From assembly GCA_016714085.1 (NCBI GenBank), contig JADJNW010000011.1:124001-188000 (forward strand): a DNA stretch of 64,000 nt, in the 5' to 3' direction. The stretch comes from Saprospiraceae bacterium (lineage in GTDB: Bacteria; Bacteroidota; Bacteroidia; Chitinophagales; Saprospiraceae). Each line of letters begins with the position of its first letter. Positions within the stretch are counted from its first letter, which is position 1. Below the pieces are notes generated by a model. The model worked only from the letters and a program-made list of their open reading frames with translations, ran no database searches and had not been told where the DNA came from. A program made the position numbers and the translations under genes. This document shows, piece by piece, positions 16,476 to 24,950 of the stretch.

Positions 16476-18101
16476 TCAAGCATTATACAAATACTCATAA
16501 TACTCCTCCAACATCCGCTTCACCGCAAATTGTTCCTTGGTGCTGAGAATGCTTGCTTTCATCATTTCCGCCCATTTTTTAGGGTGGTCATAGTAAGTCG
16601 GCAATACTTCTTCGAGTAGCACTTTGTACAAGGCATCGCGGTCGTGTGCGTCAAGGATTTCTTCGTCATTGCTTTCAAAACCATCGCCAAACTGCCAGCC
16701 GTTCACGCCGTGGTCGCAGGCTTCGGGCCACCAACCATCGAGAATACTGAAATTCAACACGCCATTCATCGCAGCTTTCATGCCGGAAGTGCCGCTGGCT
16801 TCCTTTGGGCGGCGAGGATTATTGAGCCAAACGTTGGAGCCACGCGTAAGCATCGCGCCGATTTCCATATCGTAATTTTCGAGGAAAACCACTGCGTTTG
16901 GATATTTTTTTGCCATAGCCACCAGATTTGCAGCAATGCCTTTGCCTGTATCGTCGAGCGGATGCGCACGGCGGGAGAAAATAATTTGGACTTTGCCTTC
17001 TTTCAATAATGGCGCAATTACTTTCGGTTTGCTGAAAATCAAATCGCTGCGCTTGTATGGCACGGCCCGACGCGAAAAGCCAATGATGAGATTCTTTACA
17101 TTCAACTGCTGGCCGGTGCGCTTTTTCACAAAATCCACCAGCCCCTGCTTGTTTTTTAAATGCGCTTTCCAAAGATCGCCGCCTTTTTCAGCGGTTTCGA
17201 TCATTTTTTGATCTACCCAGGTTGGAACGTGAATCGCATTCGTAATCGCCACGATTTCCGAGCGATTTTTGACCTTTTTCCACATTTCATTTGCCGTCTC
17301 GCCATGCAACTGCGCTACCGCGTTCGATTTTTTCGACAAGCGTAAAGCGCCAACGGTCATATTGAATGGGCTTCCACCAAGTTTCTTCAAATCCGCGCGC
17401 GACAACACACCTAAATCAGCGCCCATATACATCAAGCGATCAATCGGGTGCGATTCATTTCCTTGAACGACAGGCGTATGTGTCGTGAAAACGATCTCAT
17501 TTTTACTCTTTTCCCAGGCTTCTTCAAAAGTAGCGCCCGCCTCCATTTTCTCGCGCATCAATTCAAACCCAGCAAACAGCGCGTGTCCTTCATTAAAATG
17601 ATACACATCAATCGGAATGCCCAATAGGCGTAAAGCGCGCACACCGCCTACACCCAGCACCATTTCCTGCGCGATGCGCTCTTCACCAAACCAACCGTAG
17701 AGTTGACCTGTGATCCAGCCATCTTCATTACCAGGCACATCAGTATCCAACAAATAAAGATCGGCATTGCCGAATTTGGTGAGTTTCCAAACCTTGCAAG
17801 CCACGTTGCGCTTGCGAATGGTGACATTCACGGTCACGCCCGTATCTTCCAGAATATCGTTGTAATTGTAATTATGATAAGTATCGTAAGGCTGTCCATT
17901 TTTGTCAATTAGTTGATCGGTGTAGCCTTGTTTCCATTTGATGCCGATGCCTACAATCGGGAATTCATGATCTTTTGCGCCTTTCATATAGTCGCCTGCG
18001 AGGATGCCGAGTCCACCAGCGTAAGCCTTGAACGTATTATCCAAGCCATATTCCATACAAAAGTAAGCTACGTGGGGTTGAGCCGTTTTTTTCTTAGCCA
18101 T
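16476..18101 (-). CDS. glgP: Alpha-glucan (glycogen) phosphorylase, short form
   Basis: Releases glucose-1-phosphate from alpha-1,4-glucans. At 541 residues it belongs to the short GT35 phosphorylases that lack long insertions. It shows VAYFCMEYGLDNTFKAYAGGLGILAGDYMK at the N-terminus, HFNEGHALFAGFEL, VFTTHTPVVQGNE, and the PLP-Lys region RRPKEASGTSGMKAAMNG (about 445-462) with the Schiff-base Lys context. It is likely cytoplasmic and serves glycogen turnover. No other glycogen genes are adjacent. The start MAKKKTAQ is the only good one. Confidence 0.92.
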   Translation of the reverse strand: MAKKKTAQPHVAYFCMEYGLDNTFKAYAGGLGILAGDYMKGAKDHEFPIVGIGIKWKQGYTDQLIDKNGQPYDTYHNYNYNDILEDTGVTVNVTIRKRNVACKVWKLTKFGNADLYLLDTDVPGNEDGWITGQLYGWFGEERIAQEMVLGVGGVRALRLLGIPIDVYHFNEGHALFAGFELMREKMEAGATFEEAWEKSKNEIVFTTHTPVVQGNESHPIDRLMYMGADLGVLSRADLKKLGGSPFNMTVGALRLSKKSNAVAQLHGETANEMWKKVKNRSEIVAITNAIHVPTWVDQKMIETAEKGGDLWKAHLKNKQGLVDFVKKRTGQQLNVKNLIIGFSRRAVPYKRSDLIFSKPKVIAPLLKEGKVQIIFSRRAHPLDDTGKGIAANLVAMAKKYPNAVVFLENYDMEIGAMLTRGSNVWLNNPRRPKEASGTSGMKAAMNGVLNFSILDGWWPEACDHGVNGWQFGDGFESNDEEILDAHDRDALYKVLLEEVLPTYYDHPKKWAEMMKASILSTKEQFAVKRMLEEYYEYLYNA

Positions 18102-18149
18102 TGGTCAGTTTTTGTTTTGGTGCTATTGGGGATAAAGATATTGAATTTA

Positions 18150-18236
18150 GGTGATCGGGGGAAAGGATGATAGGGTGATTTTTACACTAAACAAAAAATC
18201 ACTCGATTCTCCCATTGACTCTCTCTATCTCATACA
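18150..18236. repeat. Inverted pair of heptad tracts
   Basis: A left tract (GATCGGG GGAAAGG ATGATAG GGTGATT) is followed after about 15 bases by a complementary tract (AAATCAC TCGATTC TCCCATT GACTCTC TCTATCT). The pair folds as a long imperfect hairpin between the glucan phosphorylase start and the stop of the DUF5916 gene, with both genes on the minus strand, so it may end the latter's transcript. Confidence 0.6.
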
Positions 18237-20464
18237 TTCAACCAATACGTCAACTTCAGCACCAGCGCCCGTCCTTTCGTGTTAAAATACTCCGGAAAAT
18301 AATTATCGGTATAAACGATGAACAAATCGCTCACTGGCTTGAAGCGCCATTGAAAACGAGAATTGATGTTGATATTCTCGATTTGAGAATTGTATTGGAT
18401 GAACGTCGTCCAGAAAACACTGTGGGAGAAGGTAAAATCAAAACGCGGGCCAATGAGGTACAAAGTAGCGTCTTTGTAAGGGCTGGGCAATTTAATATCA
18501 TTGTAACTGAAATTCACCGCAAAAGAGCCATAGGGTTGAAAGCGATAGCCAACAGAACCATTAAGATTAATCCTGGTGCCATTGAAATACTGCCCTGAAC
18601 GGGTACTGAGTTCATAAAAAATGCGCTTGCGGAAATCTGAAAGAAAGCTGGCAACCACCAAATGCGCGGTATAGTCTGTATCTTCCGGCAATTCAAGACC
18701 TCCCGTCCGAGTAGGGTCAAAAGCATTAAATAAATAAACATATTCTCTGCGCAAGCGAAGATTAAATATTGCAGTATTGCGAAAGGTAATGCGGTATAGC
18801 AAGTTAATATCATAATCGATCACACGTTCGGAATTGCCAACCACATCAAAATCGAAGCCAGCCCATGCCTGTTGATGATTTTAGAATTAGGATAGAAATT
18901 ATAATAAGTGGTATGTGCTAATTGTCGAATGTCACTTCGGCGCAAGAAACCTGTTTCAGGATGGTAATTCGCTCCCACAAAGCGCCCTACGGTGCTGATG
19001 TCCCAAGCGGGTACGGCATACGCCAATCGAAAACCGGTGGCAAAGCTCTTATCTGGTTGATCTTTTTCAAAAGAATGATGAAAAAAATATTTTCCATTCC
19101 AGCGATTATCCTTGGATGCCAGGTTATAATCAATACCTATCACACGATTAAAATCATCCAAATTGCCGTTGTACTTACTTTGATCGTTGAACAAAGGTTG
19201 TTTATTGACCAAAATGGCGGCAATATTAGAACGGCTGAAAACCTTTCGCTGAGCAGCAGCCACTGTATAGTTGATCGACGGCAATCCGATGGATTCGTCC
19301 TCGGCAGCCTGCATATTGAGCAAACCAATACGCCAGTCATTCCCAATTTTTCCACTCAATCGCGCTCCAGCATAAAGCGTATTTTGTATATTCTGACCCG
19401 TGGATTCATCTCTGGCAACCCCAATTCGACGCGAAAAGAAAGGGCGAATGCCATCAGCGCCAAAACTGGCAAACAAATCTGCATTTTCCAGGAAAAATTG
19501 TCGCCTTTCGGGAAAAAAAGATTTCAAATCGATCCAGATTGGTTACTTGTTCGTCCACTTCCACCTGCGAGAAATCAGGATTGATGGTCACATCCAAATT
19601 TAAACCCGTGTTGATAGCGATTTTGGCGTCGCCGCCTATGTCAAAGTTATAGTTAGCTTTTTCATTAATGCGTTGATTATTTTCATTAAAAAAGCGCTGC
19701 GAATAACCACTTGCCAAATAAGGAATAAGTGCAATATTTGCGCCCGGTTTTTTCAAAGGCTCATCCCAGATCAATTGCTTCATAAAAGCCAAAGTAATAA
19801 TCGGAAAATTGCGCGGAATGGGCGTCCATGTAGAACGTTCCGCATATTCGCTGTCAACCCTATAAAAATTAATATTCCAGGCTGTACTGCCTTCTTTAAA
19901 GCGCAGGGTTTTGAAGGGAATTGCCATTTCTGCAATCCAGTAACCATCATACGTTTTGGCTTCGGCGTACCATTTATTGTCCCAGTTGAGCGAAAGGTCT
20001 TCGCTTTGCGCACCACCATTAGAAATCAAGCCTTCGCGCTGAACACCAAAGGGATTCACACCAAATTGAAAAGCATTGGTATTATCCTGGAAAGGATCAA
20101 AGACCAAGGTAATGCCATCATTGGCTTCGCCTCGGTAGTCGCGTCGCAAGGAAGGTGTCACGTAACTGCGCTCGCCGGGAAGGTTATGCATTTTTGCGCC
20201 TATATATAAAAAATTATCATCATAAGTAAGTCGTATCTCGCTTTGCGCTTTTGTTAGGCTGGTATCGGCGGGGAAATATTGCATAAAATTTTTCGCAAGC
20301 TCAGCGGTTTGCCAATCTGGCTCGTCCAGCACCGCATCCAATTCAATGGGACTCGCGGCACGAACGATGCGCAAGCTGGGTTGATCTTGACTCCAGGATT
20401 GTATAGAAATACATATTAAAATTGTAGAAGAGAAAAATTTCAAATACCTCATTTTGATGCTCAT
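18230..20464 (-). CDS. DUF5916/CBM9-like outer-membrane barrel protein, two frameshifts
   Basis: Signal peptide (residues 1-25 of MSIKMRYLKFF..., ending SWSQ), then a CBM9-like N-terminal domain (IELDAVLDEPDWQTAE...LTYDDNFLYIGAKMHNL; about 35-215), then a DUF5916 beta-barrel-like C-terminus with FPERRQFFLENADLFASFG and many alternating strands. The gene is in three frames. The first break is a run of seven A/T at 19513-19519; with six, FEIFFPERRQFF is restored. The second is near 18861-18868, where one added base gives NRHWAGFDFDVVGNSE. Joined length is about 744 residues. Function unknown; family members are exported in Bacteroidota. Confidence 0.82.
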
Positions 20465-20621
20465 TCAATTGCCTGCTGATAGGATTCAAGTAGCTTTGTC
20501 ATTCATTTGACAAAAAGCAAGTCTTCTTTTTTCGACAAGCGCGTGCTTGAGAATAAATCTTTTTTGGTAAAAGCTTGCATTAAAAATGCCCATTACCTAA
20601 GGATTTTGGAAAATTCCTTCT

Positions 20622-20629
20622 TACTTTTG
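20622..20629 (+). promoter_or_regulatory. -7 promoter element for the small membrane protein
   Basis: TACTTTTG fits TAnnTTTG exactly and lies 24 bases before the ATG at 20653. No clear -33 TTTG at the usual distance. Confidence 0.45.
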
Positions 20630-20652
20630 CGCCTGAAAATTTAGACAACAAC

Positions 20653-20811
20653 ATGGAAACAACAACCAATAAATCAACTACAATGGATTGGATGCTTTTT
20701 GGAGTATCTACGATCATCTGCATTTTATTGTTGATTTACGCTTCTGAATGGTTCTGGCTTGCCTTGCCATTTGTACTCACTTATTTGGTGAAGGCCGTAC
20801 GGGCTATTTGA
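20653..20811 (+). CDS. Small membrane protein (52 aa)
   Basis: METTTNKSTTMDWMLFG... to TGA 20809-20811. A polar Thr/Asn-rich head is followed by two adjacent hydrophobic segments (about 14-30 and 34-46) and a basic C-terminus (YLVKAVRAI), consistent with a helical hairpin or a single long helix. A good -7 box precedes it. Too short for usual calling; no family recognised. The 156 bases between it and the next gene hold nothing clear. Confidence 0.55.
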   Translation: METTTNKSTTMDWMLFGVSTIICILLLIYASEWFWLALPFVLTYLVKAVRAI

Positions 20812-20967
20812 TTTTGTGGTCGAAATATTCCTCTCATCTTTGAACGGAGCTTCAAAGTGCTAATTTTTTATGCGAATCCCATTCGTCCGCCTGTTTACAT
20901 TTCCTCACAGTCCATATAATCTGATTACTCGATTATCGTTATTACCTTAGCAAAAACGAACGTATTT

Positions 20968-21579
20968 ATGTACAGCCGCTATTTTGTTATACTCTATATC
21001 TTTTTTATCGCATTCGCTTGCAAAAGCTCTCCAAAAGTAGAGACAGTGGAGGCAAAGGACAACGATGGCTACACCGAACGCTACCAGCGCCGAAAGAGCG
21101 ATTATGCCAAAGAAGGCTTATATGTGAAGACCGACCCGCAAGGCGCCAAAGTAGAGGAAGCCATGTACAAAAGCGATACGCTCGATGGCTGGCGCATCAT
21201 TTATTACGAAACCGGTGACACGCAGGTTTTGGAATCTTACCGCCAGGGCTTGTTTGAAGGGGCGTATCGAGTGTATTATCCTGGTGGAAAAACTAAATTA
21301 TCGGGGACATACTCCAATAATGAAATGAACGGTCTCTGGAAAGGTTTTTATGAAAATGGTGCCTTAAAGGAAGAAGTTACTTTTGCCAATAATCAGGAAA
21401 ACGGGCCTTTTGTAGAATATTATCCGAATGGAAAACTAAAGGCGCAGGGCAGCTATTTGGATGGAGATAATGAACATGGCGAATTAAAATTGTACAACGA
21501 AGCAGGCGTCCATATCAAAACCATGGAATGTGACAAAGGCATCTGCAAAACGATTTGGGAAGTGGAGAAAGGGGACTAA
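20968..21579 (+). CDS. MORN/YwqK-like repeat lipoprotein
   Basis: Exported lipoprotein: lipobox FIAFAC with Cys18 after a hydrophobic signal. The mature protein carries at least four MORN-type repeats such as GLFEGAYRVYYPGGKTKLSG, NGLWKGFYENGALKEE and NGPFVEYYPNGKLKAQG, similar to the YwqK-type repeat. Such repeats are structural; the annotation YwqK antitoxin does not imply an antitoxin here. No toxin partner is visible. A heptad tract follows immediately. Role unknown. Confidence 0.75.
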   Translation: MYSRYFVILYIFFIAFACKSSPKVETVEAKDNDGYTERYQRRKSDYAKEGLYVKTDPQGAKVEEAMYKSDTLDGWRIIYYETGDTQVLESYRQGLFEGAYRVYYPGGKTKLSGTYSNNEMNGLWKGFYENGALKEEVTFANNQENGPFVEYYPNGKLKAQGSYLDGDNEHGELKLYNEAGVHIKTMECDKGICKTIWEVEKGD

Positions 21580-21581
21580 AT

Positions 21582-21625
21582 GACTGAGAGATTGGGTGAT
21601 GGGGAGATGAGGTGATGGGGTGATT
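21582..21625. repeat. Heptad-phased tract
   Basis: About six seven-base units (GACTGAG AGATTGG GTGATGG GGAGATG AGGTGAT GGGGTGA) starting right after the preceding stop codon. Confidence 0.55.
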
Positions 21626-21701
21626 GCACGGAAAGAGATGCTCATAATCCCTGCCACCAATAACCGTTAACAAATAACTGCGGAGGCGACAAATAATTAA
21701 T

Positions 21702-22748
21702 ATGCATAGAATTATACTTTATTTTTTCTTGATATATTCGAGCAATATCTTCGCGCAATTGGGCGGGCAACATACTTTTTCTTTCCTCAATCTCTCCCCT
21801 TCGGCGCGGGTCACGGCACTTGGTGGCAATCTCATCACGGTGATGGACGATGATGTGAATCTGGCTTACGCCAATCCTGCCTTATTAAATCCTCAAATGC
21901 ACCAGCAAATCGCTTTCAATCATAATTTTCATCTCAATAGCATTCAAAACGGCTACGCGGCTTACGCCAATCATTTTAATAAAATTAATACTACTTTTCA
22001 TGCTGGTGTACAATACGTTAACTACGGCGAATTGGAAGCCCGGAATGAATTCAACGATCTCGAAGGCACGTTTGAAGCCAAAGAATTTGCCATTGCGCTT
22101 GGTGCTGCCCATCAGGTGGACGAACGCTTGATGCTTGGCGCGAATGCAAAACTGATCACATCAAGATTGGATGTATTTAATTCGACCGCGCTTAGTTCCG
22201 ATTTAGCGGCTATGTATTTCGACACGGCGAGCCGTTTTACGGCAACTATCGTATTCAAAAATATTGGAATGCAACTTACGCCCTACCGCGATGGAAATTT
22301 TGAATCTTTGCCGTTTGAGGTGCAGGTAGGCATCTCCAAACGCTTGCGCCACTTGCCTTTCCGCTTCTCTGTGATCTATCACAACCTTCAGCGCTGGAAC
22401 GTTACTTATGATGACCCCAACCAGGAAGATACAGACCTTTTCTTTGGAGAAGCACCCAATGAAAAAAGCGATTTTTCTATTTTTGCGGATAATCTTTTCC
22501 GGCATTTTATTTTTAATGGAGAATTTTTATTTGGTGCAAAAGAGAATTTCCGATTGCGCCTGGGTTACAATCATTTTCTAAGAAAAGAAATGACAGTAGA
22601 AAACTTTGGAAGCCTGGCGGGCTTTAGCTTTGGGGCAGGCATTAAAATCAATCGCTTCCGACTCGACTACGGTCGAATGGTCTATCACATCGCCGGCGGC
22701 GTGAATCACTTGAGCATTGCTACAAATTTCCAGGAATTTAAGCGGTAA
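21702..22748 (+). CDS. porQ: Type IX secretion system protein PorQ
   Basis: Outer-membrane barrel component associated with the T9SS. Signal peptide at 1-19 (ending NIFAQ). The start of the mature protein, GGQHTFSFLNLSPSARVTALGGNLI, is the hallmark of PorQ, and the rest shows alternating barrel strands to a C-terminal aromatic segment. Length 348 agrees with the family. In other species PorQ works with PorU/PorZ/PorV at the attachment complex; none is adjacent here. The two sorting-domain proteins in this window are potential clients. Confidence 0.88.
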   Translation: MHRIILYFFLIYSSNIFAQLGGQHTFSFLNLSPSARVTALGGNLITVMDDDVNLAYANPALLNPQMHQQIAFNHNFHLNSIQNGYAAYANHFNKINTTFHAGVQYVNYGELEARNEFNDLEGTFEAKEFAIALGAAHQVDERLMLGANAKLITSRLDVFNSTALSSDLAAMYFDTASRFTATIVFKNIGMQLTPYRDGNFESLPFEVQVGISKRLRHLPFRFSVIYHNLQRWNVTYDDPNQEDTDLFFGEAPNEKSDFSIFADNLFRHFIFNGEFLFGAKENFRLRLGYNHFLRKEMTVENFGSLAGFSFGAGIKINRFRLDYGRMVYHIAGGVNHLSIATNFQEFKR

Positions 22749-22802
22749 GGGTTAATTTTACTCGGCTGTTCCAACTTAAGTTAAGAAAATTTAAATATGC
22801 TA

Positions 22803-22834
22803 TTGACAATATTATTAAAAAGTACTTACCTTTG
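22803..22834 (+). promoter_or_regulatory. Promoter pointing into a gene-free region
   Basis: TTG at 22803-22805 and TACCTTTG at 22827-22834, spaced 21 bases, match the consensus well. No credible protein gene follows; a structured region and a terminator do. Confidence 0.6.
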
Positions 22835-22840
22835 TTTTTG

Positions 22841-23090
22841 TTATTAGCCCTTTTACTTTAAAGTTACACATTTCTCTACTTATCCTTAGTAAATATTTAT
22901 GCTAAGGACGTTCTAGTCAAATCTATCCCTGTGTGTTCAGCTTTTCAAGCAAATATCTTTTTGTCATTCAAAAAGACTAAAATAATTTCTATTCTATTTT
23001 TTGTTGAAACACCCCTTCGGTTCTCAACATTCAGGCAAATAAACACAAACACAAGTTGCCCGGCGAGGGGTGTCGTCGGGCATTTCTATT
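22841..23090 (+). ncRNA. Candidate structured RNA, about 250 nt
   Basis: The porQ-ferritin gap has a consensus promoter, three perfect or near-perfect hairpins and no convincing ORF. Stems: TCCTTAG/CTAAGGA (22883-22889 with 22902-22908); TCTTTTTG/CAAAAAGA (22956-22963 with 22969-22976); and a 10-bp terminal stem TGCCCGGCGA/TCGTCGGGCA (23057-23066 with 23073-23082) followed by TTTCTATTCT. ACACCCC (23009-23015) complements GGGGTGT (23067-23073) in the terminal loop, a possible pseudoknot. It could be 6S RNA or a novel sRNA; I cannot match a known consensus. It converges on ferritin. Confidence 0.45.
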
Positions 23091-23618
23091 CTAAGCTTTT
23101 TCCGCTTGCGTCTCACTCTGCAACTGTTGTACATTAATTTTTTCCATCTCTTTATCAATGTAATACAAGCTCTGCGGCCCATCGCCGATAAGTCGGATTT
23201 TATCTAAAATATTGCGCATCAACGCTTCTTCCTCGCGTTGCTCGGTCACATACCATTGCAAAAAATTGAGGGTGGTATGGTCATGTTCCTCGTAACACAA
23301 TGAAATCAACTTATTGATCGCAGCCGTCACCTTTTGCTCGTGTGCGTATACTTGTTCAAACATTTTTTGCACGGATTCAAACTCATGTGGAGGTTGCGCA
23401 ATTGCAGGAGCTAAAGCATGGCTATCGGTTTCACTCAGGTAATCAAAAATCCGCAGCATATGCGCGCGTTCTTCTTCTGACTGGCGGCGCATAAACTTTT
23501 TACAACCCTCCAATCCTTCTTTATCACACCAAGCCGACATCGACAGGTACAAATAAGAGGCATAACCCTCCAATGCGATTTGCTGATTCAAAGCATCTAT
23601 CATCTTTTGAGAAATCAT
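23091..23618 (-). CDS. ftnA: Ferritin
   Basis: Non-haem ferritin that stores iron in a 24-subunit shell. From MISQKMIDALNQQIALEGYASYLYLSMSAWC the protein is 175 residues, the normal size; upstream in-frame residues to 23717 look unlike ferritin and were excluded. Ferroxidase ligands are recognisable: Glu in LEGYASYLYLS, the RRQSEEERAHMLRIFDYL helix with Glu and His, and the VTEQREEEALMR helix. The C-terminus ends in an Ala/Gln-rich tail. It converges on a candidate small RNA whose terminator ends close to the ferritin stop. Confidence 0.93.
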   Translation of the reverse strand: MISQKMIDALNQQIALEGYASYLYLSMSAWCDKEGLEGCKKFMRRQSEEERAHMLRIFDYLSETDSHALAPAIAQPPHEFESVQKMFEQVYAHEQKVTAAINKLISLCYEEHDHTTLNFLQWYVTEQREEEALMRNILDKIRLIGDGPQSLYYIDKEMEKINVQQLQSETQAEKA

Positions 23619-23717
23619 AAGCGTATTTTCGTTTTGTTTATTTATAATCATTTGGTTATAAAATATTAACGCATAAAAAAAGATTAGGAGATTTTTAAAA
23701 TTCCCTAATCCTGACAC

Positions 23718-24866
23718 TCAATTATTTTCATAATATATCCGATAAATCACATCGGCATAATCATCCGACACGAGCATCGAGCCGTCGGGTAGAAATTCTA
23801 AATCTACGGGACGCCCCCAGACTTCATCCTTGTCTGATTCCAGCCAACCTTCGGCAAAAGGTTTATAGCTCGTGGCCTTGTAGTTTTCATCCAAGGTAAC
23901 CATCATCACGCGATAGCCAATTTTTTTGCTCCGATTCCAGGAACCGTGCTCGGCAAAAAGCAATTGATTTTTGTATGATGCCGGGAACATAGCTCCCGTA
24001 TAAAATTCTACCCCCAGCGGTGCAGTGTGCGGCCCCAGCTTTTGCGCAGGCGTTGTGAAATCGGCACAAGAGCGTTTCTTACCAAATTCAGGGTCAGGCA
24101 AATCGCCTTGATGGCAATAAGGGTAACCAAAGTGCATATTATCTTGTGGGGCGTAGTTCAATTCGCAAGCGGGTATATCGTCGCCGAGCATATCCCGACC
24201 ATTATCAGTAAACCAAAGATGTTTCGTGTCTGGATGCCAAGTAAAGCCTACTGTATTGCGAATGCCATGTTGCACGATTTCCAGACCCGTACCATCAGGA
24301 TTGATGCGGGTAATAGAAGCATAAATTTCAGCTGGTTCGCAGATATTGCAGGGCGCACCCACTGGCACATACAGTTTTCCATCCGGGCCAAAGTCAATAA
24401 ATTTCCAACCGTGATGCGTTTCTGTAGGGTACTTGTCATATACAACTACTGGTGCAGGCGGATTTTGTAGATTATCCTCGATATTTTCAAACTTAATAAT
24501 ACGACTTACTTCTGCCACGTACAGATCGCCATCACGAAAAGCCACGCCATTCGGCATCTTCAATCCGGTCGCCAATATGAATTTTTTATCAGGATACATA
24601 TCTCCGTTGGTGTCTCTCAACGCATAAACACTGCCTTTGTCGCGTGTGCCTACGAAAAGCGTGCCATTCGGCGATAATTCCATCGAACGCGCATTGGTCA
24701 CATCTTCCGCAAATACTTCGATTTTAAAGCCTTCCGGCAATTTGATTTTATCCAAAGGAAGATTAGAAGGCGTTCTGTTGGAAATTCTGGGTGGTGGTGG
24801 ATTTATATTCTTACAACTATCTAATAAACAAGCAATTGCAAGAATTAATAACATAGATAGTCTCAT
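23718..24866 (-). CDS. PQQ-dependent sugar dehydrogenase-like lipoprotein
   Basis: Lipobox-like ACLLDSC with Cys18, then a six-bladed propeller of the soluble glucose/L-sorbosone dehydrogenase family: LPEGFKIEVFAEDVTNARSMELSPNG, HHGWKFIDFGPDGKLYVPVGAPCN, NPDGTGLEIVQHGIRNTVGFTWHPDT, WFTDNGRDMLGDDIP and EVWGRPVDLEFLPDGSMLVSDD. The catalytic-type His (HHGWK) and PQQ-contact Arg/Asn regions are present. Four extra cysteines (CNIC, YCHQG, SCAD) could form disulfides. Substrate unknown; probably periplasmic, membrane-anchored. Confidence 0.82.
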   Translation of the reverse strand: MRLSMLLILAIACLLDSCKNINPPPPRISNRTPSNLPLDKIKLPEGFKIEVFAEDVTNARSMELSPNGTLFVGTRDKGSVYALRDTNGDMYPDKKFILATGLKMPNGVAFRDGDLYVAEVSRIIKFENIEDNLQNPPAPVVVYDKYPTETHHGWKFIDFGPDGKLYVPVGAPCNICEPAEIYASITRINPDGTGLEIVQHGIRNTVGFTWHPDTKHLWFTDNGRDMLGDDIPACELNYAPQDNMHFGYPYCHQGDLPDPEFGKKRSCADFTTPAQKLGPHTAPLGVEFYTGAMFPASYKNQLLFAEHGSWNRSKKIGYRVMMVTLDENYKATSYKPFAEGWLESDKDEVWGRPVDLEFLPDGSMLVSDDYADVIYRIYYENN

Positions 24867-24950
24867 AAAGCGATTGTTTTTTGAAAAGTAACGAGATTAG
24901 GTGTCCGATGTTCGGTATTAGATATGGGAATTTCGAAATTTTATCCAATA

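Noticed and set aside
20968..21579. Antitoxin of a toxin-antitoxin pair (YwqK-like)
   Set aside because: It is a lipoprotein with MORN-like repeats and no toxin partner; the repeat alone does not support such a role.
22931..23137. 68-codon plus-strand ORF between porQ and ferritin
   Set aside because: GTG start, runs through the terminator hairpin into ferritin antisense, no recognisable composition; better read as non-coding.
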